Source: Protopterus annectens
Taxonomy: Eukaryota; Chordata; Ceratodontiformes; Protopteridae
Direction of reading: 5' to 3'
Assembly: GCF_019279795.1 (NCBI RefSeq)
Contig: NC_056735.1
Location: forward strand, 1,943,750,321-1,943,814,320
DNA: 64,000 nt
The position numbers and the translations under genes were made by a program. The stretch's first letter is position 1, and every line of letters begins with the position of its first letter. Under the pieces are notes generated by a model. The model was not told the origin of the DNA. It ran no database searches and worked only from the letters and a program-made list of their open reading frames with translations. Below are positions 1 to 12,610 of the stretch, in pieces.

Positions 1-2975
1 CGCGATCGGGGAACATACAGCAGCAGTCAAAACCACTGGCAAGATGGAGACAGTCCAACAAGTTCTACACTTTACATATGCACATTGGTGTCCATTGTAG
101 GACCCAAAAATTGATCCGTACGGAATATCAACCAGCTGCGATCGTTCTACCAGAAGAAGCAACAGCCGTGACTACGGCACAGCTAGACATATGCACCACC
201 AGCGTGTTTAAGGTTGATGACAAGTGTCCATGAAATGCAAGACATATGAACATAAATCCCCAGATTGTCGAGTCCATAGAAGTGCGTCCACATCCCAGTC
301 CCGCACACATGAAGGATGTGTAATGGGTATCGTTGAGGGTTGCAGCCATGGGATCCTGGGTATGCAGAAATGGGGCTCAGTGTTGTTTGGCAGATAATCC
401 GTTGTCCCGCCCCGTGGGAGGGATGTGGGTATAGCACATGCCTTACTCCCCACTAATAATGCAAAGCATCCACTGGATAATGCTAAATGCAGGTGTGAAA
501 TGTGTACAGCCCTATACCAGTGTCCAGTAGGCAATTCCCATGGATGGACAAGCGTACGACCAAGATAGCACCCATAACTGCAAACCCGGTGGAATTACAC
601 AGCTGCAGTGAGGCATAACACAGGAAATACAGATAGGGACTACAGTAGACACTCCCCATACAAAGTCAGACCGCCGTGCGAATACCGGCGTACACAGCAC
701 TCAATCTGCCAGCACCAAAATGGGGATTACTCGCTTCCATACTGCGGAACAAAGGGGTGACCTGTGGAACACATACTAATGGCACACCAACAACGTCAAC
801 TAGGAAGGTCATACGATGGTTAAACAATGGCATTCCCACTTATAAAGAACATCCTTCAATGAATTAATAGGATCTACATGTTTTGGTGGTGTTATGTTGA
901 CAATACAGTGGCGGATATTTCCTATTGGGACTTCTGAGGATTATTTAAAGCAGTTGCTAACCTCCATCTTTAGATGTACACCATTTGGTTTCAGTTTTGA
1001 AAAACCTGGTTTTCGTAGCACTACATAATATGGGTAGTCAAACAGACATCCGCGATCGGGGAACATACAGCAGCAGTCAAAACCACTGGCCAGATGGAGA
1101 CAGTCCAACAAGTTCTACACTTTACATATGCACATTGGTGTCCATTGTAGGACCCAAAATTTGATCCGTACGGAATATCATCCAGCTGCGATTGTTCTAC
1201 CAGAAGAAGCGACAGCCGTGACTACAGCACAGCTAGACATATGCACCACCAGCGTGTTTAAGGTTGATGACAAGTGTCCATGAAATGCAGGACATATGAA
1301 CAGAAATCCCCAGATTGTCGAGTCCATAGAAGTGCGTCCACATCCCAGTCCCGCACACATGAAGGATGTGTAATGGGTACCGTCGAGGGTTGCAGCCATG
1401 GGATCATGGGTATGCAGAAATGGGGCTCGGTGTTGTTTGGCAGATAATCCGTTGTCCCACCCCGTGGGAGGGATGTGGGTATAGCACATGCCTTACTCCC
1501 CACTAATAATGCAAAGCATCCACTGGATAATGCTAAATGCAGGTGTGAAATGTGTACATTCCTATACCAGTGTCCAGTAGGCAATTCCCATGGATGGACA
1601 AGCGTACGACCAAGATGGCACCCATAACTGCAAACCTGGTGGAATTACACAGCTGCAGTGAGGCATAACACAGGAAATACAGATAGGGACTACAGTAGAC
1701 ACTCCCCATACAAAGTCAGACCGTCGTGCGAATACCGGCGTACACAGCACTCAATCTGCCAGCACCAAAATGGGGATTACTCGCTTCCATACTGCGGAAC
1801 AAATGGGCGACCTGTGGAACACATACTAATGGCACACCAACAACGTCAACTAGGAAGGTCATAGGATGGTTAAACTATGGCGTTCACACTTATAAAGAAC
1901 ATCCTTCAATGAATTAATAGGATCTACATGTTTTGGTGGTGTTATGTTGACAATACAGTGGCGGATATTTCCTAATGGGACTTCTGAGGATTATTTAAAG
2001 CAGTTGCTAACCTGCATCTTTGGATGTACACCATTTGGTTTCAGTTTTGAAAAACCTGGTTTTCGTAGCACTACATAATATGGGTAGTCAAACAGACATC
2101 CGCGATTGGGGAACATACAGCAGCAGTCAAAACCACAGGCCAGATGGACACAGTCCAACACGTTCTACACTTTACATATGCACATTGGTGTCCATTGTAG
2201 GACCCCAAAAATTGATCCGTATGCAATATCTACCAGCTGCGATTGAGCGACCCTGAAGGAGGAACAGCCGTGACTACGACACAGCTAGACATATGCACCA
2301 CCAGCGTGTTTAAGGTTGATGGCAAGCGTCCATGAAATGCAGGACATATGAACAGAAATCCCCAGATGGTCGAGTCCATAGAAGTGCGTCCACATCCCAG
2401 TCCCGCACACATGAAGGGTGTGTAATGGGTACCGTCGAGGGTTGCAGCCATGGGATCCTGGGTATGCAGAAATGGGGCTCGGTGTTGTTTGGCAGATAAT
2501 CCGTTGTCCCGCCCCGTGGGAGGGATGTGGGTATAGCACATGCCTTACTCCCCACTAATAATGCAAAGCATCCACCGGATAATGCTAAATGCAGGTGTGA
2601 AATGTGTACAGCCGTATACCAGTGTCCAGTAGGCAATTCTCATGGATGGACAAGCGCACGACCAAGATGGCACCCATAACTGCAAACCTGGTGGAATTAC
2701 ACAGCTGTAGTAAGGCATAACACAGGAAATACAGATAGGGACTACAGTAGACACTCCCCATACAAAGTCAGACCGCAGTGCGAATACCGGCGTACACAGC
2801 ACTCAATCTGCCAGCACCAAAATGGGGATCACTCGCTTTCATACTGCGGAACAAATGGGTGACCTGTGGAACACATACCAATGGCACACTAACAACTTCA
2901 GCAAGGAAGGTCATAGGATGGTTAAACTATGGCGTTCCCACTTATAAAGAACATCCTTCAGTGAATTAATAGGAT
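1..2975. repeat. Tandem satellite array, 1050-bp unit, three copies
   Basis: Three head-to-tail copies start at 1, 1051 and 2101, each opening with cgcgatcggggaacataca or a one-base variant (cgcgattgg in the third). The period is exactly 1050 bases in both intervals. The third copy matches until about 2975 (after gaattaataggat) and then departs into unrelated sequence, so this is the right edge of an array that runs off the left of the window. Copies differ by scattered substitutions and small indels (for example in the segment near 130-170 against 1180-1220 and 2230-2270). Open frames of 60-108 codons recur in each copy on both strands, but they have no recognisable domain and overlap each other, so they are not called as genes. 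Confidence 0.95.
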
Positions 2976-4584
2976 TAATGTCAATTGACCATGGAATACA
3001 CCTAATCAACATCAAAGAACCGCTGGCACCTTATGGCACACAATCCAAAACACACATAGGTAGATGAAACAGTCAACGTAGAAATTGTCCAGGACAGTGC
3101 CCAAATGGTATACAAAGGTTCCTTCATAGACAAGTAAGCGCTTTCACCCGTAGGCTCCGTCAGATTTACACATAACATAAAAGCATCCAGGCTTTAAATA
3201 TCCCTCCTTACACTTTCATTGGTCAATTTCTCAGCAAACAATGAACAATTAACCACAGCATATAAAGCACAGACGCAATGTTAACTACACACACATATAT
3301 TAACATCTCCAAAAACATCCTATTAAAACATGTATTATATGATATTGTACTATGCCTAATACTCATCAATCAAAGATCTAACAATATATATAGAAGATAT
3401 GTATATCATATCAATGTAATACAGTGGTAAACAACTAAAAGAGTGGACTAATGTGTGTTAACTGTATATCTGTACCTAAACTACATTCCTGTTACTTGGG
3501 TTTAAGCCACCTGCTTCTCAAAAGAGGCCTAATCAGTGTTTCATCAGTCAGCCCTGGTGTGTGGTGAACTCTCCACCTAATAATCCATCTCAATCCGCAT
3601 TCTAAAGCATAGTTGATGAGGTCCCCCCTCTGGTATTATAACCTAGCCTTTGTAAAACACTGAATGTAAACGTATGCCTTGTGATGTGCTCATAGCTGGC
3701 CGTAGGCATACGCCAATCCTGCGGCTGCCCAGGGTGCCGCACTAGTAGGGCCACCTGTCTAGTAGGTATGTCATGTAGGTACACCAGGATGGGGGCACCA
3801 TGTGTTGTGGTGGTGAAGCCATGGAGCCCTATAGCCTAGGGCAGCGGTCGATCTAAGGCCGCTGCCGTGGGAGGTACGGTCTGCAGGTATGTGCTGAAGT
3901 GCACATGAAACAGCGGTCTACAAGGATTACCCATAATGGCGACACCTGCACAGATGGCTATAGCGGGACACACACACGACCATGCATCCAGCACAGGTAG
4001 ACATACACACACCATAAACAGGCAATTATACACAAGGTTTACGGCGTGTGCGGGTACAGTGTCAGTAAAGCAAGGATAGCTGTCTGCCACGATATCCAGC
4101 AGATGTCTCTAGGGCATTCTGGAATACGGACGTTGCATGGACAATGAGTGGATATGCATTGTACCACAGTTTTATGTGTCAGCCGTGCAAATATGCGATA
4201 CATGGGACAGACAGCTGTCCATGCAAGAGCAGTGCTATGGGCACAACATAGGTATGTATATATACAATGAGAGAGATACAGACGGACACATGTGGCAAGG
4301 CCGTGAGTGTAACGAACACAGCACCACCCCACCACACCACAGCAGGGTGCACGTGGAGAACACGCTACGGAGGTCGCCAACCACAGCAGGCACACAGGCG
4401 TCCACGAGCTGTGTCTCACCATCCACAAGCACAGGGATGGCAGCAGAATATAAGTGTTCTGCAGAAACTCTAAAGCCATACCCTATGAACCCATGCGGCT
4501 GGGAGCATAGACACACACACACATCTGGCAGGCATGGTGATTGACTACACCCCCACATACCCAACCGCACAACAGTATGACACA
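2976..4584. other. Unassigned spacer between satellite and SINE-like array
   Basis: No gene is recognised. The first 600 bases are AT-rich; the rest is CA/TG-rich. On the minus strand at about 3136-3164 there is a short hairpin-like string (ctgacggagcc, loop tacg, then ggtgaaagcg) that resembles the terminal hairpins of Penelope-like elements, so a worn Penelope end may lie here. The open frames between 3836 and 4570 overlap on opposite strands and look like chance frames in CA/TG-rich DNA. Confidence 0.4.
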
Positions 4585-5198
4585 GGTATGGAATGCGCTA
4601 CGTGGACCACTGAACACAGCACCGTCAGAGGCACACGTCCAGGTGGGTGACAACATCCGTAAAGGAATAGCCGCCGATAGCCAAGGTATGTGTTGCCAAG
4701 CGTCTAAAATAACTACACTCTACTAGGGCAGCTGTGAACACACACACCCCACACACACACTGGGAAGGGCCGGGAGTTGAACTTATGCCTACCTACATGA
4801 ACTCACTACAGCATGATGCATTTACAGAACGCGCTACCGAGATTACTGAGCACAGCGCTCTCAGAGGCATACTTCTAGGCGGGTGACATCATCCGTAAGG
4901 GAATAGCTGGCAATAGCCAAGGTATGTGTTGCGAAGCATCTAAAAGCATGTTCATCCGCAGAGGCAGCTGGAAACACACACATACACGGGGAAGGGCCGG
5001 GAGTCGAACCTACGCCTACCTACATGAACTCACTACAGCATGATGCATTTACAGAACACGCTACCGAGATTACTGAGCACAGTGCTGTCAGAGGCATACT
5101 TCTAGGCGGGTGACATCATCCGTAAGGGAATAGCTGGCAATAGCCAAGGTATGTGTTGCGAAGCATCTAAAAGCATGTTCATCTGCAGAGGCAGCTGG

Positions 5199-5234
<36 letters not shown>

Positions 5235-5446
5235 CACATGGGGAAGGGCCGGGAGTCGAACCTACCCCTACATGAACACACTACAGCATGATGCATTTAC
5301 AGAATGCGCTACCGTGATTACTGAGCACAGTGCTGTCAGAGGCATACTTCTAGGCGGGTGACATCATCCGTAAGGGAATAGCTGGCAATAGCCAAGGTAT
5401 GTGTTGTGAAGCGTCTAAAAGCATGTTCATCCGCAGAGGCAGCTGG

Positions 5447-5488
<42 letters not shown>

Positions 5489-6150
5489 CACACACACACA
5501 GGGAAGGGCCAGGAGTCGAACCTACGCCTACCTACATGAACTCACTACAGCATGATGCATTTACAAAACGCGCTACCGAGATTACTGAGCACAGCGCTGT
5601 CAGAGGCATACTTCTAGGCGGGTGATATCATCCGTAAGGGAATAGCTGGCAATAGCCAAGGTATGTGTTGCGAAGCGTCTAAAAGCATGTTCATCCGCAG
5701 AGGCAGCTGGAAGCACACACACACACACACACACACACCTCACACACACATGGGGAAGGGCCGGGAGTCGAACCTACGCCTACCTATATGAACTCACTAC
5801 AGCATGATGCATTTACAGAATGCGCTACCGAGATTACTGAGCACAGTGCTGTCAGAGGCATACTTCTAGGTGGGTGACATCATCCGTAAGGGAATAGCTG
5901 GCAATAGCCAAGGTATGTGTTGTGAAGCGTCTAAAAGCATGCTCATCCGCAGAGGCAGCTGGAAACACACACACCTCACACACACAGGGAAGGGCCAGGA
6001 GTCGAACCTACGCCTACCTACATGAACACACTACAGCATGATGCATTTACAGAACGCGCTACCGAGATTACTGAGCACAGCACTGTCAGGAGGCATACCC
6101 CTAGGTGGGTGATATCATCTGCAGAGGCAAGGCAGCTGATAGGGAATGAA
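4585..6150 (-). repeat. Tandem array of tRNA-derived SINE-like units joined by (CA)n
   Basis: Six full units start with gggaagggcc at about 4762, 4989, 5241, 5501, 5753 and 5987 (spacings 227, 252, 260, 252 and 234), preceded by one worn partial unit from about 4585. Read on the minus strand, each unit holds a pol III type B box, GGTTCGACTCC (plus-strand complement near 5001, 5253, 5513, 5765 and 5999; mutated in the unit at 4762), about 45 bases downstream of an A-box-like TAGCGCGTTCTG. That spacing and order match the internal promoter of tRNA genes. The T-stem pairs poorly, so the unit is a tRNA-derived head and not a working tRNA. The length differences come mostly from the variable (CA)n linkers. 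Confidence 0.75.
5201..5235. repeat. (CA)n linker in SINE-like array
   Basis: A pure or near-pure CA run joins two units of the array; similar linkers lie near 5451-5490 and 5714-5740. Their different lengths account for most of the spread in unit spacing. Confidence 0.85.
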
Positions 6151-8595
6151 GACAGAGTGCGCAGTCACACAGCATGTTATCATCTCAAGGTAGGCGTACA
6201 GTTACACGGTAGTGCTGCAGTCGGGAATACCAACTAACTACGGAGCAGTACATCACGACATGGATACGGGATGCACCACATACAGTATACCCTATGAGAG
6301 GGCACCCGGCGTGCATGATGTAGGCAGCCATTGTGGCATAACAACCACATATGACTCACCTGGATGGTCACCATGGCTATGCAGGATGTCATTGGCCATG
6401 ATTACATGCCTAGTAGCAGACATCGGTGTGGACTGTAGTGTGTACCCCCGAATCGTGTACTGGCCATGCCCTCACACCTAGCGGTTGCGAAGGGGAGACA
6501 GACATGCTCACGGGGTATCAACGCAGACGGGCGTGGTGTGCACTGTACTGTGTGTCCATCTACACAGATGCTTATTGGGCATGCTCAGACACTTAGAATC
6601 TGCACAGTGCAGACATGCATACACATGGGGCGAAATCATGGGAGGCAGAATGTGGACCGTCGTGAGTGTCCACCCACACAACAGCAACTCGGCCATGTTC
6701 ACACACGTAGTATGTGCTACGCGCCATCCAGCATGCAGACGGAGTGCACACGCTGCAAGTCACGGCCAGATAAACACGTACACATGCACAGGGTGGACAC
6801 ACATGCAGTTACACATACACACACAGATGACAGCACAGGCGTCATGGGTGCAGGCTGAACATGTACACACTGCAGTGAACACTGTAGCTGCCATGCCAGC
6901 ACCATGTCATCGGTGCAGCAGTATGCCTCACGGTCCAGCAACAGCATGTGACATATGTCCACAAGACTATGTGGTGGTGTACGTCCGTCGTGCAGAGTAC
7001 ACATGTACTATCAATGATCCCACAGATGTGATGTAGTCCACCCATACCAGTATACATGGACAGGCATGCTCCACACATACCACGGTCCTGGCACAGATAT
7101 GACACATGACTGCAGCTGTACCACAGTGAAACAATGTCCGGATATGTCACATATGTGATTTCCTGGCTGTGTGCATGGACTGCCAGGACACATACTGAAG
7201 CCTGTGATGTACCACATGCATAACACAGGCGTGCTGTAATACACACGAAGGGAAGGCGGACACATGTCTGTGGTATGCACCCCCTACAGGGTGTAGCGGT
7301 GTTCACTGGGACACATACCCTTGTACAGTTTGCCAGTGACAGCTGTGATACCATACCACAGTCCATGTTCCATGTATGCCAACACACATGTCACAACGTA
7401 GCAATGCATACACACATGGCAACAGGGGATACATGTGACACATGTACTGTGCACGGTGCAGCCGTGCATGAGCAGTGTCTGGTGTCCATAACACAGTTGC
7501 AACCCCCTACCACATGCATACCCACCATGGGGGCCGTCATATGGTGGTATAGTAACAGCAAGCATGGCAGTCTGTGTGTACACCATGTGTTTACACACCT
7601 GTCCACATGCATGTGTGCAGGTGCTGGTCACAGGTGTGTCACACACCATCCTACCCTGCCATGTGCATACAGTCTGCTATGTCGCCTTTACATGACAGCG
7701 CTGCCATAATGCATACCCATCGGCCATGTGTCATCGACCATATGTCACATGGCCACTGTAACCCCTACCACCTCCTAAGTGCAAATATTGGCACAGCTGC
7801 CAGATACAGTGGTAGTAAGCAGGATGCACTACATACCACTGCACGCCTGCACATATCCCAAGTAGCGGGTGTGGCATTCCTAGCACCAACATGTGTGCAG
7901 GAATGTGTGCCCATGTATGCCACAGATCGGGGGGACTATGTGCCACGTGCCACACATCACTGTACACCATGGTAGAGATCTGTACCTACCTCAGTGTGGG
8001 GTGCATGGATGTGGATGGTGCAGTACATGCAACACGTCATCCCTCCGTGTAGACATGTGTGGTCACCACCATGTCAGTGTGTCAACATGTGTGTATGTCA
8101 GCTGCCTGTTGTGAGGGTGTATGCAGATATAGTGTTGTGACTGGACACTGACCACACAGGGTGACCATCCCATACTGGTGCTGAATTGTACAGCCCTGTC
8201 AATGCCATACCTGTGAGCCTTACTGGCCACCTGTGCAAGACCACCTCCTGTGACATGGCATGTGGGTGCATTGTCTTGTGAGGGTGCTGACCACACAGAC
8301 AGGTGTCCCCATCTGCACACAATGGGGTGTGTGCCATAGAGGTGTACGCACCGCGATTGCGGACATATTCCTGTACCGGTACAGCATCCGACTGCTGCAC
8401 ACTGTGCACCACAGCTGACAGGTGGCACCTGCGGTCAGTAGCCAGCACACTGCGTACGACACCTGCAGAATGTCACCATACCTGTACTGTGTCATGCCAT
8501 GTATGTGATGTCTCTGTCCACCGTAGCCTGTGGCACCGACCACAGGCGTCAGGTGCAGTATATGTGGACATGTCGTCATGTACCGTGTAAACACG
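6151..8595. other. CATG-rich, homopolymer-poor sequence without genes
   Basis: No gene is supported here. The stretch is made of alternating purine-pyrimidine words such as acatgt, catgca, gtacac and tgtgca. The palindrome catg often appears two to four times per 60 bases, and runs of three or more A or T are scarce. Open frames of 60-183 codons occur on both strands at once and follow from the lack of AT-rich stop codons; their translations are rich in His, Thr, Cys and Met and show no domain. Confidence 0.7.
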
Positions 8596-8836
8596 TTGCA
8601 CTGTATCTGGCTCCGTGCTCCGCAGGTTTATGTGTATAACCTCTCTTCTTGCAATCCCGACTGTCTGTTCTCTATATCACAAAAGCTCTGCACCTGCTCC
8701 CATAGTATTCCTACATAGGTAAAGTACATGTATACTAAATGGAGTACTACACTGGCCTAGAATCCCCTTGTGTACCCACTTCCCTATAGGTGCCTTCTGA
8801 CCCAGTTACACTGCAAATGCATTCACGTTCTCTGGC

Positions 8837-9925
8837 ATGTCGAAGGGTCAATTGCTAGCGACCTCTCCTGTTCAGATGGTGAATCTGGGCGTCCTGGGCA
8901 CTGTTACAGGTGCCTCATGGACACGGACAAGCCGCACCTCCCCCACTGAACATAATACATGTGACAGATGCAACTATATAGCCAGACAGGGGGCTGTGCT
9001 CTCTCAAACCATGACCGGCAAGAGCAAACGGGAGGAGAAGGACACCATGCACACCACAAACCCAGTGTCACATGTGACTATCGCAAATGCTAATCAAACA
9101 CATGAACACACTAAGACATACCTGGAGGCACTGTTAAAACATGTCACGAACCTAACGAGCCCTCTGAAGCAGACACCCAAGCAACTGCCTCCACAAGACA
9201 TAGGACATGCAACACATAGTTCTCAACGTCAGTGTGCTAAACAGTCAGAGCCCCAAAGGCAACACACACAATGCCAGACACACTTGTAATGGGTGATGCC
9301 ACTGTCAGACACACCGACGTCCCACCCACCAGACTAAACAAGGGAATGATCACAGTAGGCTGCCTGTTGGGCGCTGGAATCCGCCACATAACACACGCAC
9401 TCAGGTCACTCCGCAGCATGTACAGGTATGACGCGGTCATTGCCCATGCTGGTGTCAACGACTGGAGACATACCACCCTGGGATACATTAATGGAGACAT
9501 AGAGGGCCACTCAGATTGTGTAGCCCAGGCCAGCATGTCCCTGACCCTGGGCAGTATCCCACCCTCATCAAGTATGATGCCACTATACTGGCTCCAAGTG
9601 GTCACCCTTGATAATGTGCCTGGTTACCGGTGTCAGTCTTAGGGAATCCAGATTCCTCATACCTGGGATGACATGCTTGGCACGCCCCTTCGCAAGGGAT
9701 GGCTCGCACCTGTCGCCCCTGGTCTTCAAGGGTTTGGCTAAGGCACCTGCCACCCCCACAGTGCCCACTGCAGGCAAGGCTGGAATGATAAACCTACCAC
9801 CCTACACTACAAACCTGGAGAACACACAGGGTAATACTGCTCAGTGCCAGTGGTCTACGCCCAAGCTGCACACCCTCAAATGCCCTCCTCAGTATGGAGG
9901 ACATCGATGTCAGTGCTGTGACTGA
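8837..9925 (+). pseudogene. CR1 ORF1 remnant: Cys motif plus SGNH-esterase-like domain
   Basis: ORF1 of CR1-type LINEs encodes a nucleic-acid-binding protein that in many vertebrate families carries a GDSL/SGNH hydrolase domain. Here the first frame (8837-9289) holds a CxxC motif in CDRCNYIAR. A second, overlapping frame (9271-9642) holds the esterase blocks: block I reads GDA at 9292-9300 where the family has GDS, so the nucleophile serine is replaced, and block III reads GVND at 9451-9462. Block V (ARDGSHLS, catalytic Asp and His) falls in a third frame near 9692-9715. At least two frameshifts separate the parts. The assignment rests on motif order and on similarity to the matching parts of the CR1 copies at 43.7-44.4 kb and 54.7-55.1 kb. 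Confidence 0.85.
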
Positions 9926-12610
9926 AACATTGTTCAGGGCTGCTGAGAGCACCCCAGCACTATCAGGTCATACCCCATATCACGTTCAGGACCATAACCG
10001 GACCTAACACAGAAGGAGGGGAGTCTCCATTTCCATGAAGGATACACACACCTCCAGGTTGGCAGAAATGCACGTAGCAGCGGGGAATATCCAGGTGCAA
10101 TTAACCATGGGTAGGACTGCCCTACAGTTTGTTGCATGCTACAGACCACCCTCCCAAACCCAGGATACCTGCACAGCCTTCCTGAAGACACTGGTGAGAA
10201 TGAATGCTCTCACAACACTGTCATATTGGGTGACATCAACCACCCATACATAGACCGGGAACATTACCCAGGACACAACACCCTACACCAAAGGTTCCAG
10301 GTGTTCATACACCTGAATGCTGTGGAACAACCATGCACCATACCCATAAGGGGGGGGACTATACTAGTTCTGATCATCACACATGGGGACGACATGCTCC
10401 ACACAGGATGTACATCCCTCAATGGTGAGGTCAGACCATATAGTGAACTCACTGGAGATACACATCCTGCACCCAACACCGGCATGGGGGACCACAGTGA
10501 AGACCTCTCCACAGCGAACCACACACTTCATACGACTGGTGTGGTACCCTACAAGGCCTCCATGCCAGTGGTAAACACAGGCCACACTGATGAAACCCTT
10601 ACAAATGCCTTCTATGAGCACCCCCAGGAATGTCTGCACCAAGCGATCCTGATAACATCAGGACCTTGTCCACCAAAGGCAGGCACATGGTCTGGTGGAC
10701 CCCAGCCATTGACAAACCGTACAACAAGAGTTGAAAGCTAATACATGACGGAGCAATATCAGTACCAGGGAAGGCATCACTGATTAATACTGGCGTTAAC
10801 ATACGATCACTCATACAATCATCCAAGGCCGCCTGTGGGACTGGTACTGCAAAGGACACATAAGACAACCATAAGGCCTTCCTTAGCTATGGTAGGAACA
10901 TGGGTGGAAGCACACAGTTATGCTCGAATTACTCCAGAATGGTACAATGATCACTGAACCCACAGACATTGCCAACAAACCAGCGGACAGGTTCCGTGCA
11001 TACATCTACCCCCAAGAGGGACGTATCCATCCCACCAGAGTCTAGCCTCCCAAACATCCCGTATGCCCAGGAGAGAGCTGATATCTGTTAAGCAGTGAAC
11101 ACAGCATTAATGGGACCAGATGGTGTCCCCGGCTGTGTGCTACACAACCTCATTGAGGCCCTCACCCCGCACATAAGGCTGCTGTTTCATCTTAGCCTTA
11201 CTACGGGCTACGTCCCCGATGGATGGCATACGGCAACTGTGGTCCCACTACACCAGGGTAGTGCTCTTATGGACTCTATATATCCCTGCCCTATCAGCTT
11301 GACAAGCCTTGTCTGCAAAGCTGTGGGGAGGTCCATACTGGAGTCCATAAATAAAGACATTGGTGTACGGCAAATACCGGAACATACCCACATCGGCTTA
11401 GTCAAGGGCAGATCCTGCCTCCCAAACCTGGTTGACTTGTTTGGAGGAGTCACTAAGGCCATTGATGGGGGTACGTCGGTTTGCACAGACTACCATAACC
11501 TGGCGGGAGCGTTCAAACCACACTCCATGTGGGCATCATAGAAAGGCTCACCAGCGTATATGTAGAGACATATGTCACACGATGGTTTGCCAACTGGATG
11601 GAGGTCAAACCCCACAGGGTTTGTGTTCCTGGTGCCATGTCAGACTCCAAGCTGGTCCCGAGTGGTGGCCCACAGGGCTCAGTCCTGGGCCCCCTCCTGT
11701 TCGGCATTCAACTTTCCAATGTGCATGCAAACATAGGGGGATTGTGGCAGACAAGGTATGCAGATGACTGCACACTGGCCACCATATTCAACACCCCATC
11801 AGACACGGACATCCACCTGTGGTCTCATAGAAATGGATAACTGGTGCCAGAGCCATGGCCTGAGGCTACATGCCAGGGAAGGTATAGACCTACCCTTTGG
11901 GAAAGACATGTTCACCCCGAATTACCATATAGGTGGTAATCCATTAAACATGGTGGACGTGATCAGGGACATGGGTACCAAACCTGTCGGTAACCTCTCT
12001 CGACACTCACATTGCCAATGTGGTTGGGAAGACATTCCACTGTGCCCACCTGGTCATGAAGGGATTCACATCCACATCAGGGGAGGTCATTGTACCCCTG
12101 TACTCTTCACACATCAGGCCAATGATTGGGTACAACGCCACATTTGGAATGTACCTAACCTGACACCTGCAGCACTCGGAAGGACCTCCAACGTTCCACA
12201 ACTCAGGGATAAAGGTGGAAACATATGTCACACGCTGCTCGACTGAGGTGACTCCGGCTGTATACCTTCTCATACCGTCTGCTCTGAGGTGATCTGTGCC
12301 TGACATACACGGCCATGTCCGACCTGGGTGACATGGACATGTTCCACCTCCTAGGCTCCAAACAACCACGGGCACAAAAGCAACTGACAGAAACCTCAAC
12401 ATGGACATAAATAGGATGTCCTGGAGGGACAGGGTCATCGCCCAGAGAACCCCTACAACATGGAAAAGATTCCCAGCCCATGTGAAGCAGAGCCCCTCAC
12501 TGACTCTGTCCAAGAGTAATCCTGACGTGTGGATGGGTGATCGTAGGTATGCGCCAGGCATCATCTCTGTGTCACTGCTGGACAGAGGGACAGCGGACCA
12601 ATGGATATAG
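9926..12610 (+). pseudogene. CR1 ORF2 remnant: endonuclease and reverse transcriptase
   Basis: The LINE polyprotein that nicks the target and copies the RNA. The APE-like endonuclease is seen as a GDIN block at about 10229 and a GDHSEDL block near 10487. The reverse transcriptase starts with a GPDGVPG motif near 11116, then GLVKGRSCLPNLVD near 11398, a worn acidic block (DYHNLAGAF, for the usual LAKAFD) near 11490, GPQGSVLGPLLFG near 11670, and an intact YADD at 11757-11768. The C-terminal conserved stretch (DINRMSWRDR, then a Trp-rich segment) lies at about 12402-12600. Frames shift several times and there are many stops, so no functional product is expected. Confidence 0.88.

Noticed and set aside
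128-2802. Recurring open frames of 60-108 codons in the 1050-bp satellite
   Set aside because: They overlap on both strands, vary between copies by frameshift, and show no domain; they follow from the repeat, not from selection.
4762-6150. CRISPR-like or functional tRNA gene cluster
   Set aside because: The units are about 230-260 bases with CA linkers, not short repeats with unique spacers. The tRNA-like part has poor stem pairing, so neither a CRISPR array nor working tRNAs are supported.
6466-8594. Many overlapping open frames up to 183 codons on both strands
   Set aside because: The CATG-rich composition has few AT-rich stop codons; translations are His/Cys/Thr/Met-biased and have no recognisable family.
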